Source: Vibrio sp. LaRot3
Lineage (GTDB): Bacteria > Pseudomonadota > Gammaproteobacteria > Enterobacterales > Vibrionaceae
Assembly (NCBI RefSeq): GCF_027587025.1
Contig: NZ_JAPPTI010000011.1
Coordinates: 1-64,000, forward strand
Reading direction: 5' to 3'
Length of the DNA: 64,000 nucleotides
Position 1 is the first letter of the stretch. Each line of letters starts with the position of its first letter. The translations under genes and the position numbers were made by a program. The notes under the pieces are model-generated. The model did not search any database. It saw nothing but the letters and a program-made list of their open reading frames with translations, and had not been told where the DNA came from. Of the stretch, positions 37,118 through 45,430 are shown one piece after another.

Positions 37118-38068
37118 TCACCCTTTATAGATTTTCGGGTTAAATACATCACGCAGCCAGTCACCTAATAGGTTGATTACCAAGACTAAAGTTATCAGAA
37201 CAATGCCAGGGAAAGCAGTAATCCACCAAGCACCAGAGAAAATGTAGTTAAATCCAGTACTGATTAACGCCCCTAATGATGGCTGATCAACCGGTAAACC
37301 TAACCCAAGGAAGGAAAGTGCCGCTTCTGACATGATGGCATTTGCCACCTGCACCGTTGAAATAACCAAGATAGGTGACAGACAGTTCGGCAGAATATGA
37401 CGGAACATGATACGTGGAGCTTTAAAGCCCATTACTCGCGCCGCTTCTACGTACTCTTTCTTCTTCTCGGCCAATACCGAAGCTCGAATGGTTCGGGCAT
37501 ATTGAGGCCACTCAGCCACACCGATAATCACCACCAGCATCACCACCGCATATTGGCTATAAAAATCACTGCCAAAGCTGGCTTTAAATATCGCCGATAC
37601 GATGATTGCCACCATCATAGTTGAGAATGACAACTGAACATCAGCAAATCGCATCAAGAAACTATCAATACGGCCACCAAAGTAACCTGCTGACAAACCA
37701 ATAACGATACCTAACACCAACTGCAATCCGACCGCTAAAAAGCCAATGGTGAGAGAAAGGCGTGAGCCATACAAAATGGTCGAAAGAATATCGCGCCCTT
37801 GCTCATCTGTCCCCAATAGAAAACGCTCATCACTGCCTTCCATCCATGCAGGAGGCAGCTCTGAATCTAAAATATCAATCGAGCTTAAATCGTAGGGGTC
37901 GGTCGGCGCAAAAATGGGCGCTGCCAACGCCATGACCAAGAACATCATAAACACGGTAAAGCTCGCCATAGCGACCTTATCGCGCTTGAAGTAATACAAG
38001 AAATCCGACTGCTTAAATCGATCCCAACGAGAAGGAGCAGACGTTTGAGTTGCTACATTGTTAGCCAT
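37118..38068 (-). CDS. Peptide-type ABC transporter permease (DppC/GsiD-like)
   Basis: A 316-residue inner-membrane permease with six membrane segments and the EAA loop EAARVMGFKAPRIMFRHILPN (about 207-227) that contacts the ATPase. The N-terminal LMALAAPIFAPTDPYDL-like region is typical of the OppC/DppC group. The ATG at 38068 has GGAG at 7-base spacing; a GTG one codon earlier overlaps the stop of the upstream permease gene. It is the last gene of the operon and forms the transmembrane channel with the preceding permease. Confidence 0.9.
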   Translation of the reverse strand: MANNVATQTSAPSRWDRFKQSDFLYYFKRDKVAMASFTVFMMFLVMALAAPIFAPTDPYDLSSIDILDSELPPAWMEGSDERFLLGTDEQGRDILSTILYGSRLSLTIGFLAVGLQLVLGIVIGLSAGYFGGRIDSFLMRFADVQLSFSTMMVAIIVSAIFKASFGSDFYSQYAVVMLVVIIGVAEWPQYARTIRASVLAEKKKEYVEAARVMGFKAPRIMFRHILPNCLSPILVISTVQVANAIMSEAALSFLGLGLPVDQPSLGALISTGFNYIFSGAWWITAFPGIVLITLVLVINLLGDWLRDVFNPKIYKG

Positions 38069-38070
38069 CA

Positions 38071-39048
38071 CTATGCTCCTTTACCTGTTAGGTTCACCGT
38101 TGGGTTAATTAACCCGTACAACAAGTCGACAATAGTATTAGTCACGACGAATATAAGCCCAACGAAAATAACGTAAGCCGTAATCAATGGCGTATCGACT
38201 CGGTTAATCGCTTCAAGGAAAAGGAAACCAGTACCCGGCCACTGGAACACCGTCTCAGTCAGAATTGTGTAAGCCACCATAGTACCGATCTGCACCCCGC
38301 CAACCGTCAAAACAGGCAACATGGTGTTTTTCAAGGCATGTTGATAGTAGATTTTGTTCAGTGCGAGGCCTTTCGCCTTACCAAACTTAATGTATTCAGA
38401 GCTGAGTACTTCGAGCATCTCAGAGCGAACCAAACGAATAAACAGCGGCAGCATAATCGACGCGAGCGCAACACAAGGCAAAATCAAATGCGCTAAGCCA
38501 TCGAGTGTAAAGAAGCCCGACTCCCAGCCGAGAACATTGGCGGTTTCCCCCCGCCCATAAGATGGCAGCCAGCCCAATTCAATCGAGAAGACATACATCA
38601 ACATGATCGCGGTTAAGAACACCGGAATTGAAATACCAATACTACTTAGCGCCATCACCACTTTAGTAAAGAAGCTCTTAGGATGGATTGCGGAATAAAC
38701 ACCAAGCGGAATCGACAATACGATGATGATAATTGACGCGCCAAAGACCAGCTCAAGTGTCGCGACCAACTTATCTAGAATCACTTCAACCGCAGGGCGC
38801 TTGAAGAAGTAAGACGTACCAAGATCACCCTGTAGCGCAGCGCCTACAAAGCGAGTGTATTTTGTAATGAAGGGATCATTTAAGCCGAGCTCATCACGCA
38901 GCGCTTGACGCTCTGACTCTGAAACCGACTGACCGACAAGCTCACGTAGCGGGTCACCCAGATTATCCTGAATGGCGAACGCCACTAAACTGATCACAAA
39001 CATCACTATCAGTGCCTGAAACAGGCGCTTGACCAGAAACGAAAACAT
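38071..39048 (-). CDS. Peptide-type ABC transporter permease (DppB/GsiC-like)
   Basis: A 325-residue inner-membrane permease of the OppB/DppB group. N-terminal segment MFSFLVKRLFQALIVMFVIS, then about five more membrane segments, the EAA loop YIKFGKAKGLALNKIYYQHALKN (near 227-249) and the conserved TVFQWPGTGFLFLEAI block. It follows the binding-protein gene after a 209-bp gap holding two hairpins and abuts the next permease gene by 2 bp. Confidence 0.91.
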   Translation of the reverse strand: MFSFLVKRLFQALIVMFVISLVAFAIQDNLGDPLRELVGQSVSESERQALRDELGLNDPFITKYTRFVGAALQGDLGTSYFFKRPAVEVILDKLVATLELVFGASIIIIVLSIPLGVYSAIHPKSFFTKVVMALSSIGISIPVFLTAIMLMYVFSIELGWLPSYGRGETANVLGWESGFFTLDGLAHLILPCVALASIMLPLFIRLVRSEMLEVLSSEYIKFGKAKGLALNKIYYQHALKNTMLPVLTVGGVQIGTMVAYTILTETVFQWPGTGFLFLEAINRVDTPLITAYVIFVGLIFVVTNTIVDLLYGLINPTVNLTGKGA

Positions 39049-39142
39049 TCCTTGCCCCTTTCTTTCCTTAGAGAGTCATTGACCGTCATCCTTGACCACA
39101 AGGCCGAGTTAATTGGTCAATCTGCTCAACCAGTCTTAACAA

Positions 39143-39240
39143 AGGTGCTCACCCCGACTGAGATAAAGATGAGCACCTAAACAAGCAAATTTCTCGACAA
39201 AGTGACCATTAACTACACGTAGCTTAGTAAGCGGTCACTT
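39143..39240 (-). repeat. Two hairpins between the binding-protein and permease genes
   Basis: First stem: 9 bp perfect (39143-39151 with 39170-39178). Second: 8 bp perfect (39200-39207 with 39233-39240). Neither has a good T-run. In operons where the binding protein is needed in excess, such structures protect the upstream message from 3' exonucleases and damp downstream expression; that role is inferred here. Confidence 0.65.
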
Positions 39241-39257
39241 CGCAATTGCCCCTTCTC

Positions 39258-40874
39258 TTACTTAACCACTAGGTCGCCAAAGTAAGGGAAGTTCATCGCG
39301 TTGACGATAGGTTCAATCTCAACGTTCGCTTTGGCACCCCAAGCAAGGTTCTGCCAGTGTAGAGGAACGAATGCCGCATCGTTGTATAACGTTGCTTCCA
39401 CTGTTTTCAGCATTTCAGCACGCTTAGCCGGATCCGTTTCAACGTTTGACGCTTCCACTAGCTTGTCGACTTCTGGGTTTGAGTAGTAACCACAGTTGTA
39501 TTGGCCTTTACCTGTTGCTTCGTCGCGCGTCATCGTTAAGAACTCAGAGAAGTTCGCTGAATCTTCCGTATCTGAGTGCCAACCAATCATCAGCATGTCC
39601 GCTGCACATTTATCAAACTCAGGCCAGTACTGCGCTTTAGGCATAGTCTTTAGATCAACCTTAATACCAATCTTAGATAGCATCGCTGCTGCAGATTGTG
39701 CAATCTTGGCATCATTTACGTAGCGGTTGTTTGGCGCCATCATGGTTAAGCTAAAGCCATCTGGGTAGCCTGCTTCAACCATTAGCTGCTTGGCTTTTTC
39801 TAGATCAAAACGAGGCACAAGCGCTTCATCATAACCAGCGTAACCTGATGGGCCTTGCTGACCAGCGACCGTCGCGAAACCTTTCATTACTTTCTCAACG
39901 ATACCTTCGTTGTTAATCGCATGAACAATCGCCTGACGAACACGAACATCTTTCAGTGCTTCATTGCTGTTTTGATTCATTTGGAAAGTGATGATTCGCG
40001 TACCTGAAAGGGTCACAAGATCGATATCTGATGCGCTTTGAACACGCTTGTGGTCGTTAGGTGCAACGGGCGCAATCATGTCTACGTCACCAGAAAGCAG
40101 CGCAGCTACGCGAGTCGCATCTTCTTTGATTGGTACAAGCGTGAGTTTGTCTACGTTACCTGTATCTTTATCCCAGTAACCATCAAAGCGTTCAAACTCT
40201 ACTTTTACGCCTTGCTCACGAGCCGTTACGATGAATGGGCCGGTACCAGACACATTGGTCGATGCGAACGAGTTACCGTGCTTCACAACTTCTGCTTTGT
40301 CTTTGCCATCAGCAGTCGAGCCCGTGTAGAACTTGCTGTCCATCGGGAAGATGTAAGTGGCTGTTTGCAGTACTAATGGGTAAGCACCTTTGGATACTAG
40401 CTCAACTGTGTAGTCGTCCACTTTAGTCATCTTCTCGTATGGTTCAAAGATGGCTTTAAAGTCTGGCGAATTTTTCAAACGCTCAAATGTCCATACGACA
40501 TCATCTGCGGTTAGCTCATTACCAGAGTGGAATTTCACACCTTTGCGCAGAACAAAGCGGAAAGTGGTGTCATCCACACGCTCCCAGCTTTCTGCAAGGC
40601 GAGATTCAAAATCAAGAGATTGGGTGTAACGCACTAGAGGGTCAAATACCATGTGCGACATCTGCAGCGTACCACCAGAAAGCTGCTCATGTGGGTCTAG
40701 TGATACTGGGTCAGCATCATAAGCCACTTTAATCGCTACTTCTTGTGCCGCTGGCTGCTCTACTTTTGCAGCCTCTTGCTCTGCAACTTTCTCTTCTTTT
40801 GGTTGCATCGCAAAATAGATACCACCGGCAGCCACTACTGCGACGGCGACTGCAATCTTGGTTTTCATACTCAT
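39258..40874 (-). CDS. Periplasmic peptide-binding protein of the ABC transporter
   Basis: A 538-residue extracytoplasmic solute-binding protein, family 5. N-terminal hydrophobic segment (KTKIAVAVAVVAAGGIYFAM) with no lipobox cysteine, followed by a Lys/Glu/Gln-rich linker. Family blocks: DPVSLDPHEQLSGGTLQM, RLAESWERVDDTTFRFVLRKGVKFH, and FASTNVSGTGPFIV. The start at 40874 is 8 bases after AAGGAG; the ATG two codons earlier is too close. Ligand unknown: oligopeptides, glutathione and other small peptides are all handled by this family. The long hydrophobic start could be an uncleaved anchor. Confidence 0.9.
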   Translation of the reverse strand: MSMKTKIAVAVAVVAAGGIYFAMQPKEEKVAEQEAAKVEQPAAQEVAIKVAYDADPVSLDPHEQLSGGTLQMSHMVFDPLVRYTQSLDFESRLAESWERVDDTTFRFVLRKGVKFHSGNELTADDVVWTFERLKNSPDFKAIFEPYEKMTKVDDYTVELVSKGAYPLVLQTATYIFPMDSKFYTGSTADGKDKAEVVKHGNSFASTNVSGTGPFIVTAREQGVKVEFERFDGYWDKDTGNVDKLTLVPIKEDATRVAALLSGDVDMIAPVAPNDHKRVQSASDIDLVTLSGTRIITFQMNQNSNEALKDVRVRQAIVHAINNEGIVEKVMKGFATVAGQQGPSGYAGYDEALVPRFDLEKAKQLMVEAGYPDGFSLTMMAPNNRYVNDAKIAQSAAAMLSKIGIKVDLKTMPKAQYWPEFDKCAADMLMIGWHSDTEDSANFSEFLTMTRDEATGKGQYNCGYYSNPEVDKLVEASNVETDPAKRAEMLKTVEATLYNDAAFVPLHWQNLAWGAKANVEIEPIVNAMNFPYFGDLVVK

Positions 40875-40966
40875 CTGCATAACTCCTTATGCGGGATAGC
40901 TATCCCTAGTTTATGTTGTGTTTGCATCTTAGCTATTCGTAGGCCCCTGCCCTTGAATAGGTCGGC

Positions 40967-42682
40967 TTAAGCCGTTTTTACCTCTTCTCTTAAGCCAGTA
41001 AATTCCGGCATTAAGGAAATAAGTTGTTTGCTGTATTCGTGTTGAGGATCGGTGTAGAGCTGCTCAGTAGGAGCTACCTCCAACAACGTACCCATTTGCA
41101 TCACGCCGACCCGATCGCACATCTGACGAATCACTGGTAAGTCATGACTAATGAATAGCATGGTGAGGTTTAACTCATCTTGCAGGTCTTTAAGTAGATT
41201 GAGAATTTGCGCCTGTACCGATACATCCAGCGCTGAGGTTGGTTCATCACAAATCAACAACCTTGGACGCGTTGCCAAAGCGCGAGCGATTGAAATACGT
41301 TGGCGCTGACCACCCGAAAACTCATGGGGATACTTCACACCCGCCATTTTTCCTAGGCCGACGTGATCCAATAGATCGTTAACGATCTGTCTCGTTTCTG
41401 TTTCATTGCGAGTCAGTTTGTGGAATCGAATCGGTTCGGCAATGATGTCGAAAATTTTCATTCTCGGGTTCATTGACGTATATGGATTCTGGAACACCAT
41501 CTGCATTTGACGACGCAGCGGGCGGCGTTCTTTCTCTGATTTCAGGCTAGTAAGGTCGATACCTTCAAATGTCACTCTGCCTGAGTTTGGTTGATACAAA
41601 CCGGCAATGACGCGGGCAATGGTCGATTTACCCGAACCCGATTCACCCACTAAGCCAAATGTCTCACCTTCATGGACTTCAAAGCTGACATTATTTGAAG
41701 CTTGGACGTATTCACGGCGACTTTCAAACAACGAGTCCTTGGTAATAAAGCGAAGGTTTACATTCTCAACTTGTAATAGCGGGCCAGTATAATCTCGATG
41801 ATCTTGGCTTTGACCTAACCAGTGATTCTTTACATCAAGTTGCTCCATCTCGTGGGCTTCTTCGATATAGCTCACTAGCGGGAAACGGTCCAACTTGATA
41901 TCTGAACGAGGCACAGCAGAAATCAAACTGCGTGTATAAGCGTGGTCTGGGTCGCCAAGCACTTTCGCGGTTGGCCCAAATTCAACCAAATCACCACGGT
42001 ACATCACCGCCACTCGGTCAGTTACATTGGATACCACACCCATATCATGGGTGACCAACATACAGCCGACGTTTTTCTTAATACAAAGCTCTCGAATCAA
42101 ATTAAGGATCTGATCTTGAATGGATACATCAAGAGCCGTAGTCGGTTCGTCTGCGATAATAAGATCAGGCTCACCAGCCAGTGCGATCGCAATAACCACG
42201 CGCTGACGCATACCACCAGAGAACTGATGCGGGAATTGTTTAAGACGGTTTTCTGGTTGTGGGATACCCACCTGTTGCATCAAAGAGAGGGCGCGTTGAT
42301 ACGCTTCTTCATCTGATACCTGCATATTGGCATGGATGGTTTCTTTAAGCTGATGCTCTACCGTGAAAAGAGGGTTTAAGGAAGTCATCGGGTCTTGGAA
42401 GATAAATCCAATTTTTGAACCACGAACTTTGCGCATCTGCTGGGGTGTTAGACCCGAGATCTTCTCACCATCTAAAAATACTTCGCCATCAGCAATGACC
42501 CCTGGAGGGCTTAATAAGTCGATTACCGCATTACCAACGGTGGATTTACCTGCACCCGACTCACCAACCACGCCAACAATTTCTCCACGTTCAATATTGA
42601 ACGATAGAGACTTAACGGCGGCGTGAACACCATGGCGAGATGGGTATTCAATACGAAGATCTTTTACTTCTAAAAGTGACAT
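40967..42682 (-). CDS. Peptide ABC transporter ATPase with two fused nucleotide-binding domains
   Basis: A 571-residue cytosolic ATPase carrying two complete ABC domains, DppD-like and DppF-like. Domain 1: Walker A GESGAGKS (about 39-46), signature FSGGMRQRV, Walker B LIIADEPTTALD. Domain 2: GESGSGKS (near 346-353), signature FSGGQRQRI, Walker B LLICDEPTSALD. Both halves look active. Fused ATPase, binding protein and two permeases in this order match the gsiABCD glutathione importer of E. coli, but I give no symbol because binding-protein sequence alone does not fix the substrate. It is the first gene of the operon; AGAGGT gives the ribosome-binding site. Confidence 0.92.
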   Translation of the reverse strand: MSLLEVKDLRIEYPSRHGVHAAVKSLSFNIERGEIVGVVGESGAGKSTVGNAVIDLLSPPGVIADGEVFLDGEKISGLTPQQMRKVRGSKIGFIFQDPMTSLNPLFTVEHQLKETIHANMQVSDEEAYQRALSLMQQVGIPQPENRLKQFPHQFSGGMRQRVVIAIALAGEPDLIIADEPTTALDVSIQDQILNLIRELCIKKNVGCMLVTHDMGVVSNVTDRVAVMYRGDLVEFGPTAKVLGDPDHAYTRSLISAVPRSDIKLDRFPLVSYIEEAHEMEQLDVKNHWLGQSQDHRDYTGPLLQVENVNLRFITKDSLFESRREYVQASNNVSFEVHEGETFGLVGESGSGKSTIARVIAGLYQPNSGRVTFEGIDLTSLKSEKERRPLRRQMQMVFQNPYTSMNPRMKIFDIIAEPIRFHKLTRNETETRQIVNDLLDHVGLGKMAGVKYPHEFSGGQRQRISIARALATRPRLLICDEPTSALDVSVQAQILNLLKDLQDELNLTMLFISHDLPVIRQMCDRVGVMQMGTLLEVAPTEQLYTDPQHEYSKQLISLMPEFTGLREEVKTA

Positions 42683-43312
42683 TACCAGACCTCTACTGCT
42701 ATGGCAGTTTTCTGCCCTGTCTGATACCTGTCATCAGAACAATTACGTGCTTCAGAGAAGAAATAGCTGAACGTCTCAACAACTACCTTCTATCAATACT
42801 CTGAAAAACCGCGAACTAAACAACAGGTATTAAAGTGAATCCATTCTTTGTCAGTACATCATTCTGACAGTTACAAGTTGAACAATTTGGCAAAAAATTC
42901 ACAGAAAAGCAACAAATACAGTGAAAAAAGTCGAATTTGCGCATATTTTAAGCAGCTCATAAACGAATATTTGCATAAGCAATCATGCTAACTTATCGAA
43001 AAATCTCGTTAAAACCACGTAATAGTAGGCTTTATAAGGGCTTCTTATTTAAATCATGTAAAACCGCAGGAATATTTATCCAAAAGCACGAATATAAATT
43101 CATTAACAAAAACAAAACAAGATTTTATTAAGAAACAAAAAATCAACACGCAAAACTAGATTAAAAACCACAAACCAGACCAATCGACTAGATAATCCAA
43201 ATAAAACAGTTAATTTAACAATAGTTGATATTTCGGGGTGGCATGGGTTATTTGTTGAAATTACAACCCCCAAAACGACATGAAAAAAGTGGGAAGATGA
43301 GTTCGCTAAGCA
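42683..43312 (-). other. Intergenic region upstream of the ABC transporter operon
   Basis: About 630 bp of A/T-rich DNA with no credible ORF. The part next to the operon has two small inverted repeats (GGCAG/CTGCC at 42703-42716 and CTGAT/ATCAG at 42721-42737) that would lie in the leader. Near the other end, at about 43235-43272, GGGGT and ACCCC flank a 30-nt stretch. The transporter promoter must be here; I cannot place it reliably. Confidence 0.5.
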
Positions 43313-43653
43313 GAAAAGGGCTTCTATAGAGATCGGTGAAGAGACATTTTTTGAATATCAGGCAAACCCCACTCTACTCGAAGTTCAGATCTCCAAACGT
43401 AAAAAAGCCCCAATCTTTCGACTAGGGCTTCTATGGAGATCGGTGAAGAGACATTCTTTGAACATCAGGCGAACCCCACTCTATTCGAAGTTCAGATCTT
43501 CAAATGTAAAAAAGCCCCGTCATTTCTGACGAGGCTTTCTATAGAGATCGGTGAAGAGACATACTTTGAACATCAAGCGAACCCCACTCTATTCGAAGTT
43601 CAGATCTTCAAATGTAAAAAAGCCCCGTCATTTCTGACGAGGCTTTCTTATAG
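43313..43653 (-). repeat. Three 108-bp repeats copying the tRNA-Pro 3' end and terminator
   Basis: Tandem units start at 43331, 43438, 43546 and, in the true tRNA-Pro gene, at 43655; spacings are 107, 108 and 109 bp. A stub of a further unit is visible at about 43313-43330. On the minus strand each unit ends in CTCTTCACCGATC, a near copy of the tRNA-Pro end CTCTTCACCGACC, and each begins with a Rho-independent terminator (stems near 43401-43432, 43508-43540 and 43616-43649, each followed by minus-strand T6). Units 2 and 3 are almost identical; unit 1 has diverged but keeps a paired terminator stem. The design is that of the rtT repeats after E. coli tyrT. Transcripts could yield small RNAs of about 75 nt. 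Confidence 0.85.
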
Positions 43654-43730
<77 letters not shown>

Positions 43731-43740
43731 ACAAAATTAA

Positions 43741-43817
43741 TGGGGTGGCTAACGAGATTCGAACTCGCGACCACCGGAATCACAATCCAGGGCTCTACCA
43801 ACTGAGCTATAGCCACC
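43741..43817 (-). tRNA. tRNA-His(GTG), distal copy
   Basis: A 77-nt tRNA with the encoded extra 5' G (G-1) typical of tRNA-His and encoded CCA. Anticodon loop TTGTGAT gives GTG. It lies 10 bp upstream of tRNA-Pro and has the same sequence as the other tRNA-His of the cluster. Confidence 0.95.
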
Positions 43818-43860
43818 ACTAATTTTTTTGTATAACCGCCTTAGCGATTATTGAATATAG

Positions 43861-43937
<77 letters not shown>

Positions 43938-44009
43938 ACTTATGTTTTGTCCCGATAAAATCGAAACTGGAAACCTCTATCTACTAAGTAAACTGGGTTA
44001 CCGAAATAA

Positions 44010-44086
44010 TGGGGTGGCTAACGAGATTCGAACTCGCGACCACCGGAATCACAATCCAGGGCTCTACCAACTGAGCTATAGCCACC
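44010..44086 (-). tRNA. tRNA-His(GTG), proximal copy
   Basis: A 77-nt tRNA with G-1, encoded CCA and anticodon GTG. It sits 33 bp after tRNA-Arg, as hisR does after argX in E. coli. Confidence 0.95.
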
Positions 44087-44119
44087 ACTATCTGTTTTAC
44101 CGATATTCCTCCAGGCAAA

Positions 44120-44196
<77 letters not shown>

Positions 44197-44535
44197 ATGC
44201 CCCATCGGCGGAGTGGAATAATACGTATATCACACTATGTCGTCTAGTACTTTTTCAAGTTTTTTTATCGTTTGACGCCTTTTTGGGCGATTGATAGCGA
44301 ATAAAACCCTACAAATGGTGTGACATACCCCTTGCCATGGACAAGTTGTTGTTTATTGCAACATCTGGTCGATATATAATCACCTAGTATTTACATTGAT
44401 TTAACCACGTTAAACCTTGTAGAACATCTTATACTCTAATATCAGTGCGAATAAAAACATCAGCCAACAATGATAACGCATTGGAATAATAATAGGTGAG
44501 TCAGAGCTCATCTTCTGGAATGTACAGTGAGTTAA
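44197..44535. other. Divergent promoter region of the tRNA cluster and cytochrome c5
   Basis: A 339-bp gap. A tRNA promoter is visible on the minus strand: -35 TAGACG (44246-44241), 17-bp spacer, -10 TATTAT (44223-44218), then a GC-rich discriminator (CCACTCCGCC), as in stringently controlled tRNA promoters. The rest should hold the cytochrome c5 promoter. No ORF is convincing. Confidence 0.65.
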
Positions 44536-44949
44536 ATGGATATGTCTCGAAAAATCTTTACCGCTTTTATAGCGGCAGCGACGTTTTCTTCTGCTGCGTT
44601 TGCCTTAAACGTCAGCCCTGAAGAGCACGATGCGATTGCAGAAAGAATCAAACCCGTCGGTGATGTTTATCTAGCTGGTGCTGAGCCTGTTGTCGTAGAG
44701 AGAAGCGGCCCAAGAGATGGCGCGACTGTTTACGGAACATTTTGTACCGCATGCCATAGCACAGGCGTCAGTGGCGCACCTATCACAGGTGATGCAGGTG
44801 ATTGGGCTCCTCGTATCGCAAAAGGTAAAGATGTCCTGACCGATCATGCCATCAATGGTTTCAATGCAATGCCTGCCAAAGGGTCGTGTATGGACTGCTC
44901 TGATGAAGAGATTATTGCCGCCATTGACCACATGATCGAAGGTCTGTGA
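44536..44949 (+). CDS. Periplasmic cytochrome c5
   Basis: A 137-residue precursor with signal peptide (cleavage after AFA, about residue 23) and one c-type haem site CTACH (about 70-74). The C-terminal MPAKGSCMDCSDEEI holds the axial methionine and the two cysteines that form the disulfide typical of cytochrome c5. It carries electrons in the periplasm, probably to a terminal oxidase. Two in-frame ATGs two codons apart are possible starts. A weak hairpin (44967-44995) follows. Confidence 0.92.
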   Translation: MDMSRKIFTAFIAAATFSSAAFALNVSPEEHDAIAERIKPVGDVYLAGAEPVVVERSGPRDGATVYGTFCTACHSTGVSGAPITGDAGDWAPRIAKGKDVLTDHAINGFNAMPAKGSCMDCSDEEIIAAIDHMIEGL

Positions 44950-44966
44950 TTAGCAAAACAGTATCA

Positions 44967-44995
44967 AAAGGCTTGGCAAATAGAGTTAAGCCTTT
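44967..44995 (+). terminator. Likely terminator of cytochrome c5
   Basis: An 8-bp stem (44967-44974 with 44988-44995) and 13-nt loop, with a short T stretch inside the right arm. Confidence 0.5.
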
Positions 44996-45091
44996 GAATA
45001 TTCTGTTTTATAAAAATAGATTCAAGAGAAGCGTTTTTGTGACGATACAATAAATAGGCAGTACGATTTTCGAACACTTTCGGAGATGCTT

Positions 45092-45430
45092 ATGAAAATC
45101 ACATCCAATGCATACCTCCCTCAACCTATGGAGAATCACATTCATGAGCAACAAGTTAAGCCTTCACGCCGTGCCGATGACAATTCTAAAATTGATACGC
45201 ACGACATCCAATCCAAACAGCAACTCCGTCAGATTGTTGAGCATCTCAATTCCGCACTGCCTGAACTGAGTAATAGTTTGAGTGCCAATATTGTCCATCA
45301 TGGCGGTCAAGCAATGATCGAGATACGTAATGGGGATACCGTGGTGAAGCGTATTTCTGATGGTGAAATACTCGCGTTTGTTGAGTCCCGAAAAAGCGGA
45401 ACGCCTCACCTAATTGATCAGTACATCTAG
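45092..45430 (+). CDS. FlaG-like small protein
   Basis: A 112-residue cytosolic protein. The second half, [42 protein letters not shown], has the pattern of FlaG-family proteins found with flagellin genes (conserved strand, a TVVK-like segment, then a helix). The N-terminal half is polar and variable. No flagellar genes are nearby, so the family call is tentative. The start at 45092 has GGAG at 6-base spacing; an ATG two codons earlier overlaps it. The stop overlaps that of rep on the other strand in a shared CTAG. Confidence 0.6.
   Translation: MKITSNAYLPQPMENHIHEQQVKPSRRADDNSKIDTHDIQSKQQLRQIVEHLNSALPELSNSLSANIVHHGGQAMIEIRNGDTVVKRISDGEILAFVESRKSGTPHLIDQYI

Noticed and set aside
43313-43653. 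CRISPR array
   Set aside because: The period is 108 bp and whole units are repeated, with terminators inside and no unique spacers between short repeats; no cas gene is near.
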